Shown: positions 36,692 through 44,255 of the stretch, piece by piece
Position numbering within the stretch: position 1 is the stretch's first letter
Layout of the letters: each line of letters opens with the position of its first letter
DNA from: an uncultured Psychrobacter sp.
GTDB lineage: Bacteria > Pseudomonadota > Gammaproteobacteria > Pseudomonadales > Moraxellaceae
Length of the DNA: 64,000 bases
Direction of reading: 5' to 3'
Assembly: GCA_947501045.1 (NCBI GenBank)
Contig: CANMUI010000001.1
Span: forward strand, 372,001-436,000
Position numbers and translations under genes: made by a program
Notes under the pieces: model-generated
Told to the model about the DNA's origin: nothing
What the model saw: the letters and a program-made list of their open reading frames with translations, nothing else
The model's database searches: none

Positions 36692-36710
36692 AATAATGAT
36701 TATCATACTT
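36692..36710. promoter_or_regulatory. Fur-box-like sequence upstream of ccmE
   Basis: AATAATGATTATCATACTT matches the Fur consensus GATAATGATAATCATTATC at 14 of 19 positions, with the core ATAATGAT-x-ATCAT intact. It lies just downstream of a predicted promoter start, a position where a repressor would block transcription. Iron control of ccmE is inferred. Confidence 0.5.
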
Positions 36711-36798
36711 TGAAATACACTTACCTGTTTTGCAAATTGTTGAATACCATAATGGGTTATTTGGTTTGCAAAGCAATCACTCGTAATGAGGTAGTGAT

Positions 36799-37296
36799 AT
36801 GAACGCTGTTCGTCGCAAAAAGCTTATGTGGGTTATGTTTACGTTTGCAGGTGCTGCTGTAGCGGTAGTCCTAGTACTTTACGCTATCGGTCAACAAACG
36901 GATTATTATTTTGATCCTACTGCTATCTCGCAAGGTGAGGCGCCGCAAGACAAACGTATTCGCGCAGGAGGTATGGTCGTTGCTGGTAGTGTGCAGCGTG
37001 CAGCCAATGACCCATTAAGCGTAGAGTTTGATATTACTGATTTTCAGGCTACTGTCCCTGTGACTTATCAAGGTATCTTGCCGGATTTATTCGCTGAAAA
37101 CTCAGGCGTGGTCGCTACGGGTAAGATGCAAGGCGGAACGTTTGTGGCTGGTGAAGTATTGGCTAAGCATGATGAGAACTATATGCCTACAGAAGTCGCC
37201 AACTCTCTAAAAGAAAATAGTCGTAGCAGCGTCACTACATCTAATCAATACAATCCTGCTGAGCCTATTCGTGAAACGCAGACGTTGATACAATAG
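36799..37296 (+). CDS. ccmE: Periplasmic haem chaperone CcmE
   Basis: 165 aa. N-terminal anchor helix (about 9-30), then the OB-fold haem-chaperone domain. The covalent haem-binding histidine H124 lies in LAKHDENYMP with Y128 nearby. The C-terminal tail (about 133-165) is low-complexity. CcmE receives haem from CcmC and hands it to the CcmF/H ligation system. That system is not encoded here: a strong terminator follows, so ccmFGH must be elsewhere. Confidence 0.96.
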   Translation: MNAVRRKKLMWVMFTFAGAAVAVVLVLYAIGQQTDYYFDPTAISQGEAPQDKRIRAGGMVVAGSVQRAANDPLSVEFDITDFQATVPVTYQGILPDLFAENSGVVATGKMQGGTFVAGEVLAKHDENYMPTEVANSLKENSRSSVTTSNQYNPAEPIRETQTLIQ

Positions 37297-37351
37297 TATT
37301 ACTGTCATTAGCATAGCCATTTCAAAAACCATTTTAAAATAAAGTAGCATA

Positions 37352-37385
37352 AAAAAAGCCACCGATCCTAGCGGTGGCTTTTTTG
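37352..37385. terminator. Bidirectional terminator after ccmE
   Basis: AAAAAAGCCACCG and CGGTGGCTTTTTT form a perfect stem with a 7-base loop; it also serves the convergent aldo/keto reductase gene. Confidence 0.93.
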
Positions 37386-37417
37386 ATTATAACTATCTAT
37401 TACTGATTTATATGATC

Positions 37418-38266
37418 TTAGTCGTCCCACTCAGGCGAGTAGTCAGGATGCTCAATCTTACGACCATCACTTCGTGCTAGATTACTAATTTTCTTAAGCT
37501 CATCAGCGTTCAGCTCGACTTTCATAGCATCCAAGTTACCTTGTAGATGATCGGGGTTTGATGTTTTTGGAATAGCCACACGGTTTTTATCAGATAAAAT
37601 CCAAGCCAGTGAAATTTGTGCTGGTGTAACATTGTGTTTTTCAGCAATCTCTTTGATGGTCTCATTATCAAACACATCACCGCGCGCAAGTGGCGAGTAG
37701 GCTTCTAGCAAAATATGATGATTGTTCAAAAACGTCTGTAGCGTATTTTGTTTGATAAACGGATGAAACTCAACTTGATTGACTACGATAGGCACATCAG
37801 CATACTTTTTTGCTTCTGTAATATTGGCAATATTAAAATTAGACACGCCGATATGGCGAGTTAAACCTTGTTTTTGTAGCTCACACAAAGCTGGTATAGT
37901 TTCAGATAAAGGTACACGGTCATCTGGCCAGTGCAGCAATAGTAGATCAACGTAATCAGTATCTAGATTCTCAAGCGAGCGCTTAGCAGCCGCTTGTAAT
38001 TTCTCTGGCTCAAACTTCATATCATCAGGAAATATTTTAGTAGTCAAAAAGAACTTGTCGCGTGATACCCCTGATTGTTTAATACCTTGTCCGACTTCCT
38101 TTTCATTATCATATGCTTGCGCAGTATCGATATGCTCATAACCCATTTTTAGAGCTTGGCTGACGACATCAATGCAGTCTTGTCCAGTAGACTGCCAAGT
38201 ACCTAGTCCAAGTACAGGGATATTGGCTTGACCCGCCGTACGAATATTATAAGTCTTAGTACTCAT
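37418..38266 (-). CDS. Aldo/keto reductase
   Basis: 282 aa, (beta/alpha)8 NADPH-dependent oxidoreductase. The catalytic tetrad is complete: D47 and Y52 (HIDTAQAYDNE), K77 (LTTKIF), H112 (LLLLHWPD). The C-terminal cofactor motif AIPKTSNPDHLQGNL is present. The overall type is that of 2,5-diketo-D-gluconate reductase / methylglyoxal reductase (DkgB-like). Substrate remains a guess among small aldehydes and ketones. AAGGATAA precedes ATG 38266. A degenerate copy of this gene's start lies about 240 bp upstream. Confidence 0.95.
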   Translation of the reverse strand: MSTKTYNIRTAGQANIPVLGLGTWQSTGQDCIDVVSQALKMGYEHIDTAQAYDNEKEVGQGIKQSGVSRDKFFLTTKIFPDDMKFEPEKLQAAAKRSLENLDTDYVDLLLLHWPDDRVPLSETIPALCELQKQGLTRHIGVSNFNIANITEAKKYADVPIVVNQVEFHPFIKQNTLQTFLNNHHILLEAYSPLARGDVFDNETIKEIAEKHNVTPAQISLAWILSDKNRVAIPKTSNPDHLQGNLDAMKVELNADELKKISNLARSDGRKIEHPDYSPEWDD

Positions 38267-38739
38267 GTTGTTATCCTTATTATTAGTTAATAAAATTATT
38301 AGTGAATAGGAATGTAATCACCAACTACTATAAAAAGAAAAACTATAAAGTAAAAGGGCAGTTGACGCATCCCTACAAAGGACAAACAGGCTGTAACATC
38401 GTTATTTGTTGTTATGAATAGTTTGCTATAACCCAAAGACGTCTTCTAGATAAACCTCCTTCTTAGCTAGCCATCTTCTTTATTTGACTATAAAAGGTAT
38501 CTAGCCCTAGCACCTTGATCAGCTGTACGAGTGTTATAAGACTTAGTAGTCTTGTACTTATCCTTGCTATTAGTAAGGATTTAACCTATGGTGATGCTAA
38601 GTTTTTGTTTTGAATATATTTTTCTTGTTACCTACTATCTTATTCACCAATAAGGTTGGCAGATTTTATTTTTTATAGTTGATCATTTTATCGATAAAGA
38701 CTAAGTAGTTTTATTGAAAATAAATGGTTAGGAGAGGAT
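38267..38739. other. Intergenic region with reductase remnant and MFS promoter
   Basis: 473 bp. It holds the reductase promoter region, the decayed paralogue start at 38501-38580 and the region upstream of the MFS gene (ribosome-binding site TTAGGAGAGGA just before 38740). Nothing else is seen. Confidence 0.5.
38501..38580 (-). pseudogene. Remnant of a second aldo/keto reductase gene start
   Basis: Read on the - strand, the segment carries the same leader (ACTAATAGCAAGGATAAG against ACTAATAATAAGGATAAC) and then codes KTTKSYNTRTADQG, against MSTKTYNIRTAGQA of the intact reductase. The start codon is changed (ATG to AAG) and the homology stops after about 16 codons. About three quarters of the bases match by eye over 63 positions. 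It is a leftover of a tandem paralogue whose body has been deleted. Confidence 0.75.
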
Positions 38740-39969
38740 ATGTCGAGCATCTCAAAGAATAGTGGTCTCAACCAAAGCCCTATTTCTTGGTTCGTATTTG
38801 GTCTTATGGCTAGCGTTACCTTTGTCGGTATTTTATCGGAGCTGATGCCTTCAGGAATTCTGCCACAAATGACAGTAGGGCTTGGTATCGAGCAGACCCA
38901 AGTAGGATTTTTGGTAGGTATCTATGCATTGGCTTCGGCTATTTTTGCTATTCCTTTGATCAGTATGACGCTTTGGGTCAATCGAAAAATCCTACTACTG
39001 GCTTTATTGACCGGTTTTGCAGTATCCAACATCGTCGTTGGTATTACCTCATCTTACTATCTCATCGTCGCTATGCGTATCTTAGGTGGTATTTGTGCCG
39101 GTATCATGTGGCCGATGATTGCCGCATACGGCACGGCATTAGTACCTGAGAATATGCATGGCAAGGCTATCACTATTATTATGGCTGGTAATACTTTCGG
39201 AGTCAGCCTTGGACTACCAATAATGACCTTTATCGGTACTCATGTGGGTTGGCGTATGTCCTTTTTGGTACTTGGTGGACTGGGTGCTCTGATTGCGCTA
39301 CTGGCAATGAAGTTCTTGCCCGCTGTGAAGGGTGAGAAGCTTACGCAAAGCAACTCACCACTTGCTGTTCTTAAGATACCTGGAGTTTGGATAGTTTTAG
39401 CTTTGACCTTTTTAGCTGTAGTAGCGCACTATAGTACTTATACCTATATTACGTTATTGGTAGAAACTATAGCCTTTACTGGCGGTATCAGCTTAGCACT
39501 GCTTATCTTCGGTATTGGTTCGGTCATCTCAGTCATACTGTCCGCCAAAATTATCGATACTCATCTACGCGGTCTCATCGTTAGCATGTTAGGCGGCGGC
39601 GTGATAGCCATGCTGCTATTCGTCTTTTTTAAAGGCACTAGCGGTTTTGCGCATCTTGCCTTTTTATTATGGGGACTGGCTTTTGGTCCACTGGTCACAA
39701 TGTTTCAGACCGCAGTCAGCCATCAAGTTACGCAGGCCAAAGCCATTGCTACCTCCGTGCAATCTAGTGTTTTTAACTTCTCGATAATGATTGCCACTTG
39801 GCTGGCTGGCTTGATTTTAGTAAATATGCCAGAAACAGGAGTCTTTGGAATTGTCTATTTGTCTATCCTTTGTTTCATCCCCGCGATAATTATCACTTTT
39901 TTGTCGAAGAAAACTTTGGATGCCAATAAGCCAGTTAATAGCGCTGAACAAGTGGTCTTTAACAGATAA
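38740..39969 (+). CDS. MFS transporter, drug/sugar-efflux type
   Basis: 409 aa, twelve membrane helices. The start (ISWFVFGLMASVTFVGILSE) and motifs GILPQMTVGLGI, VGFLVGIYALASA and GGICAGIMWPMIAAYG place it in the DHA1-like group with AraJ, sugar-efflux and purine-efflux PbuE-type exporters. Direction and substrate are not certain. The cytosine-deaminase-like gene follows only 65 bp downstream in the same direction, suggesting a shared transcript and possible handling of nucleobases. Confidence 0.9.
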   Translation: MSSISKNSGLNQSPISWFVFGLMASVTFVGILSELMPSGILPQMTVGLGIEQTQVGFLVGIYALASAIFAIPLISMTLWVNRKILLLALLTGFAVSNIVVGITSSYYLIVAMRILGGICAGIMWPMIAAYGTALVPENMHGKAITIIMAGNTFGVSLGLPIMTFIGTHVGWRMSFLVLGGLGALIALLAMKFLPAVKGEKLTQSNSPLAVLKIPGVWIVLALTFLAVVAHYSTYTYITLLVETIAFTGGISLALLIFGIGSVISVILSAKIIDTHLRGLIVSMLGGGVIAMLLFVFFKGTSGFAHLAFLLWGLAFGPLVTMFQTAVSHQVTQAKAIATSVQSSVFNFSIMIATWLAGLILVNMPETGVFGIVYLSILCFIPAIIITFLSKKTLDANKPVNSAEQVVFNR

Positions 39970-40034
39970 TTTTTATAAATATAGTGAATACAAAACAATT
40001 CATAAAAGATGTCAATAACAAATAGGAGTTTATT

Positions 40035-41291
40035 ATGATTAAATTTACTAACGCAACTATCTATCGCAATAACGATGCCAATGAGATCTTAGTCAAAGAC
40101 GGCGTGATTCAGCAGATCGGTAAAGGTTTGCCTGCCGCAGACGAAGAGATCGATCTCAAAGGCCGTCTAATCGTACCGCCTTATGTCGACTCGCATTTGC
40201 ATCTGGATTATGTCTACACGGGCGGTGGCGATGACGCCAAGAACGCTTCTGGTACGCTGTTTGAAGGTATTGCCCGCTGGCACGATGTCAAAAAGAATCA
40301 ATCTTTTGCAGATGCCAAACAGCGCATGCTAAAAGGCATTCAAGAAGAGGTGTCAAAAGGCGTACAGTATATTCGTACTCATATTGACGTCTGTGACCCG
40401 GATTTGACTGGACTCAAGGCGATGCTGGAGCTGCGCGAGGAGCTCAAAGACAACGTTACTATTCAGATTGTTGCTTTCCCGCAAGAAAGCATGTACGCCT
40501 ATAAAGGCGCTGATGAGCTGATGGAGGAGGCGCTTAAGATGGGTGCGGACTGTGTCGGCGGTATCCCGCACTTTGAATGGGCGTACGAATTCGGTCAAGA
40601 CTCTGTGCGCAAAACGGTCGAGTTGGCCCTTAAATACGATAAGCTTATCGATGTGCACTGTGATGAGACCGACGATCCGATGAGTCGTCACGTGCAACTG
40701 TTAAATGCTTTGGTGATGATCGAAGGTATCGGCGCGCGCTCGACCGCAAGCCATACCTGTTCGTTCGGTTCAGCGGATGATGCTTATGCGTTTCGGATGA
40801 TGGGGCTGTTCGAGCAGTCCGGTATGAACTTTATTGCCCTGCCTACTGAAAACGCCTATTTGCAAGGTCGCCAAGATACTTATCCTAAGCGCCGTGGTCT
40901 GACCCGCGTCAAAGAGTTTTGGGAAAATGGTATCAACATCTCCTTTGGTCAGGACTCTATCAATGATCCTTGGTATCCTGCGGGCAATGGCAATATGATG
41001 AACATCCTAGATAACGGTATCCATTTGGCGCAAACCATGTCGTTGCCGCAGCTTGATGTCTGCCTTGACTTCATCACCTTTAACGGCGCTAAAACGCTCA
41101 ATATCGAAGATGAGTATGGTTTAGAAGTCGGCCGTGCCGCGAACTTTTTAGTGTTGGACGCTGAAACCCCGTTTGAAGCTGTGCGTCAACGCGCTGACGT
41201 CTTAGCCTCTATCCGTAACGGTAAGTATTTGTTCAAAAAGCCAGAACCCAGTTATGAGATTGAGCTGGATGTATTTCGAGATACCAAATAG
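40035..41291 (+). CDS. codA: Cytosine-deaminase-like amidohydrolase
   Basis: 418 aa, close in layout to E. coli CodA. Metal and active-site residues: H54 and H56 (VDSHLHLD), Q150 (AFPQE), H208 and E211 (IDVHCDETDD), H240 (ASHTCSFG), D307 and W313 (SFGQDSINDPWYP). CodA converts cytosine to uracil for pyrimidine salvage. The residue after the catalytic aspartate is S308 where E. coli has D314, a position known to influence base specificity; the H before it is Q306. The substrate may therefore differ from cytosine. AATAGGAGT before ATG 40035 is a strong ribosome-binding site. Confidence 0.9.
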   Translation: MIKFTNATIYRNNDANEILVKDGVIQQIGKGLPAADEEIDLKGRLIVPPYVDSHLHLDYVYTGGGDDAKNASGTLFEGIARWHDVKKNQSFADAKQRMLKGIQEEVSKGVQYIRTHIDVCDPDLTGLKAMLELREELKDNVTIQIVAFPQESMYAYKGADELMEEALKMGADCVGGIPHFEWAYEFGQDSVRKTVELALKYDKLIDVHCDETDDPMSRHVQLLNALVMIEGIGARSTASHTCSFGSADDAYAFRMMGLFEQSGMNFIALPTENAYLQGRQDTYPKRRGLTRVKEFWENGINISFGQDSINDPWYPAGNGNMMNILDNGIHLAQTMSLPQLDVCLDFITFNGAKTLNIEDEYGLEVGRAANFLVLDAETPFEAVRQRADVLASIRNGKYLFKKPEPSYEIELDVFRDTK

Positions 41292-41326
41292 TCATAAGTA
41301 AAAATAAAGTTTATAAAACTCAAAAC

Positions 41327-41366
41327 ACAAAGACGCCCATTACTTTAAGTAGTGGGCGTTTTTTAT
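41327..41366. terminator. Terminator after codA
   Basis: ACGCCCATTACTT and AAGTAGTGGGCGT pair with one mismatch and are followed by six T on the + strand. A weaker tract serves metQ on the - strand. Confidence 0.9.
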
Positions 41367-41388
41367 AAATTATTAAGTCGTTTAAAAT

Positions 41389-42369
41389 TTACTGAGCAGC
41401 AGCTTCTACTGTACCAGTTGCAGTAGCAGTACCAGCAGTCGCGGTAACTTCTACATTGTTGGCGTGCTGTTGTGGATTCCAGATTTTGGGATATTTATAA
41501 CCGGGGAAAGTATCATGAGCATACTTTTTAAACTCATCAGAATTATAGGCGGCAGTCACATCTTTAACCCATTTTTTGCTCACATCTCCAGATTTAACCG
41601 CTGACCAGTTCACATAAGCAAAGCTTGGTTCTTGGAACAACGCTTCGGTTAATTCGATACCAGAATCAGTGGCATAGTTGCCATTAATAACTGCAAAGTC
41701 CACTTCATCACGCGCGCGCGGTAGCTGCGCCGCTTCTAGCTCAACTATATTGATATCGTATTTGCTATTGTCAGCGATGTCTGCTTTTGAAGCGGTAAGC
41801 GGGTCAACGTCATCTTTTAGAGTGATCCAGCCCAAATCATCCATCATAACCAACGCACGGGCAAAGTTGCTAGGATCGTTAGGAGCTGAGACACTCATAC
41901 CTTTATAGGCTTCATCAAGGCTAGATTTTTTACCGGTATAAATACCTAAAGGAGCGGTCGGTACTTGAAAAACTTCTACCAAATCTAAATTATTTTCAGT
42001 CTTAAAAGTATCCAGATAAGGTTTATGCTGGAAGATGTTAATGTCTAAATCGCCTTCGGCCAGCGCCAGATTAGGACGGACGTAATCTGTGAATGCAATC
42101 AGCTCTACTTCATAACCTTGCGCTTCAAGTGAGCCCTTGATTTGATTGCGTACCATATCAGCAAAATCGCCCTCGGTGGTACCGATAATGATCTTGGTAT
42201 GATCAGGATCGATATCCCCTGTTGCGGTAGCGGCTGTCTCTGTAGTGGCTGGTGCCTCTTTAGTAGCCTCTGGTGCTGATGAGTTGTTGCAGCCTACCAA
42301 AACCATACCGGATACGCCAACGGTGGCAAATGCGGTAGCCAGCTGACGGCTGATATCTGTTAATTTCAT
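41389..42369 (-). CDS. metQ: Methionine-binding lipoprotein MetQ
   Basis: 326 aa. Signal peptide with lipobox VLVGC (C27), then a low-complexity Thr/Ala linker, then the NlpA/MetQ domain (IIIGTTEGDFADMV, DINIFQHKPYLDTF, ISAPNDPSNFARAL-type block as VSAPNDPSNFARALVMM). It binds D/L-methionine in the periplasm. An Ala/Thr-rich C-terminal tail of about 22 residues is unusual. It is last in the metN-metI-metQ operon. Confidence 0.96.
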   Translation of the reverse strand: MKLTDISRQLATAFATVGVSGMVLVGCNNSSAPEATKEAPATTETAATATGDIDPDHTKIIIGTTEGDFADMVRNQIKGSLEAQGYEVELIAFTDYVRPNLALAEGDLDINIFQHKPYLDTFKTENNLDLVEVFQVPTAPLGIYTGKKSSLDEAYKGMSVSAPNDPSNFARALVMMDDLGWITLKDDVDPLTASKADIADNSKYDINIVELEAAQLPRARDEVDFAVINGNYATDSGIELTEALFQEPSFAYVNWSAVKSGDVSKKWVKDVTAAYNSDEFKKYAHDTFPGYKYPKIWNPQQHANNVEVTATAGTATATGTVEAAAQ

Positions 42370-42452
42370 AAGTATCCTCAGTAGTAGATAATAAAATAGT
42401 TAAAAATAATTGGAACTGGGTTTTTTATGTGATGTTTAGGCGCTCATACAGC

Positions 42453-43139
42453 TCAGCGCTTATCCAAACGTGTTGCCAGCCAATTACCAAAAGCCTGAAT
42501 AGATATCACCATCACCGATAGCATAATTACAATAAAAATCATGACCTCGGTTTGATAACGATAGTAACCATAACGAATGGCCAAATCACCTAGACCGCCG
42601 CCACCAATCATACCAGCTGCTGCCGAATAAGACAGCAAGCTAATACAAAGGATGGTCACTGATAACACAAGACCTGAACGTGCTTCATTGAGCAGTACTT
42701 TTATAATAGTAAAGGGGCGCGCGCCCATAGACTCGGTGGCCTCGATAATGCCGCGTGGCACTTCGCGCAAGTTTTGTTCGACCAGACGTGCAAAATAAAA
42801 AGAGCCGGCAATGGCGAGCACTAAAGAGGCGGCGATAGGACCGATACCTGTACCCACGATAGCTTTGGTAAAAGGGCTCATCGCAATCATCAAAATGACA
42901 AATGGGAAGGCACGCATAAAATTGGTAATACCACCCAATACCGCATAAAGCCCTTTATTTTGTAAAAACTGCCGATCGCTAGATAAAAATAAAAATATCC
43001 CAAACAGGCCGCCGATAGTCACCGCAGCTGTTGTCGAGATGCCAAGCATAATAAAGGTATCAAAAGTTGCCTGCCAAATCTCGCTACGCAGTGCTAAAAG
43101 TTTTTCTATCGAGGCGGATAATTCAGCGCCAGTTAACAT
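42453..43139 (-). CDS. metI: Methionine ABC transporter permease MetI
   Basis: 228 aa, five membrane helices. The EAA loop and family text are recognisable (NLREVPRGIIEATESMGARP; SYSAAAGMIGGGGLGDLAIR). It forms the inner-membrane channel with MetN. It lies 15 bp after metN and 83 bp before metQ. Confidence 0.97.
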   Translation of the reverse strand: MLTGAELSASIEKLLALRSEIWQATFDTFIMLGISTTAAVTIGGLFGIFLFLSSDRQFLQNKGLYAVLGGITNFMRAFPFVILMIAMSPFTKAIVGTGIGPIAASLVLAIAGSFYFARLVEQNLREVPRGIIEATESMGARPFTIIKVLLNEARSGLVLSVTILCISLLSYSAAAGMIGGGGLGDLAIRYGYYRYQTEVMIFIVIMLSVMVISIQAFGNWLATRLDKR

Positions 43140-43154
43140 CTACATCTCTCCTGG

Positions 43155-43922
43155 CTAGTCTTCTTGTACTAAACCTTGACCAATTGGGGTAGCGGCTTGA
43201 ATAAGACCGTCACGAATATCTGCAACCTCTAACAATTGACCTTGATGCAATAAGGCCGCTCGGTGACACAAGCGGCGAATGACGCTCATCTCATGAGTAA
43301 CAATAACGATGGTTACGCCGAGCTGCTCATTAATATCACGCAGACAGGTCAATAAGCTGCGAGTCGTTGCCGGGTCTAAAGCACTAGTAGGTTCATCAGC
43401 GAGCAGTACTTTTGGACTAGGGGCAATAGCACGGGCAATACCAACGCGCTGCTTTTGACCGCCTGATAGCTGGGCAGGATAGTGGTTTACACGATCACTT
43501 AAGTCGACAATCTCCAGACAATCCATAACGCGTTTACGAATATCGCGGCTGTAACCTGACACTGTCAAATTAAAAGCCACGTTGTCAAAAACAGTGCGAT
43601 TGGCCATCAAATTGAACTGCTGAAAAATCATCCCGATATTATGGCGGGCAACGCGCAAGTCGCTTGCAGATAACGTAGTCAGGTCGGTACCATCAATAAC
43701 GACTTGTCCGCTATCAGGACGTTCAAGCATATTGATCAAACGTAATAGGGTAGACTTGCCAGCACCTGAGTAACCCATTAAACCAAAAATCTCACCTTGC
43801 TTTACAGACAGTGAGGTAGGTTCAACTGCTGTAAACCAATGCGGTTTGCCGTCATCACCTTTTATTGATCGATCACTCATAAAGCTTTTGGTCACATCAT
43901 TTAGGACGATCATATCACTCAT
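43155..43922 (-). CDS. metN: Methionine ABC transporter ATPase MetN
   Basis: 255 aa from ATG 43922 (MSDMIVLNDVTKSF); an in-frame ATG at 43973 would add 17 residues. Walker A is GYSGAGKST, signature LSGGQKQRVGIARA, Walker B LLADEPTSALD. Curiously the C-terminal ACT/C2 regulatory domain of E. coli MetN (343 aa), which mediates methionine inhibition, is absent. The operon order metN-metI-metQ is standard. The 333 bp upstream shows no recognisable SAM or MetJ element. Confidence 0.95.
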   Translation of the reverse strand: MSDMIVLNDVTKSFMSDRSIKGDDGKPHWFTAVEPTSLSVKQGEIFGLMGYSGAGKSTLLRLINMLERPDSGQVVIDGTDLTTLSASDLRVARHNIGMIFQQFNLMANRTVFDNVAFNLTVSGYSRDIRKRVMDCLEIVDLSDRVNHYPAQLSGGQKQRVGIARAIAPSPKVLLADEPTSALDPATTRSLLTCLRDINEQLGVTIVIVTHEMSVIRRLCHRAALLHQGQLLEVADIRDGLIQAATPIGQGLVQED

Positions 43923-44255
43923 GGTAGGCTCAAAATCTAATAATAGGTTGGTGGTTCGATATCCAATAGCCATCCAATACTGTGACTATAATAGAACCCA
44001 CAAGAGATAAGGATCACAAAAATAAAGCACGATCCATAACCCGTGTCGATAAGGGGCAGTAATATAGCATATTATGCATGAAGTTGGATATGACCATTTA
44101 CGATTGACTAATGAGCATTAGCAATAAGCGTCGTATTAGCGAGCACTATAGTTGTAAGTCTAGTGGTTTATACCTAAGCAGGCTTTTTGTGTTTTATCAT
44201 TAGGTGATATTAAACTTGAAAAGCCAAAGATGATCGATGGCTTGATGAGGAACAT
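43923..44255. other. Intergenic region between metN and the kinase gene
   Basis: 333 bp holding the metN promoter and the kinase terminator (44221-44243). No further gene or known riboswitch motif is seen. Confidence 0.4.
44221..44243 (-). terminator. Weak terminator after the sensor kinase gene
   Basis: On the - strand AAGCCA and TGGCTT pair around an 11-base loop and are followed by TTTTC. The stem is short. Confidence 0.4.
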
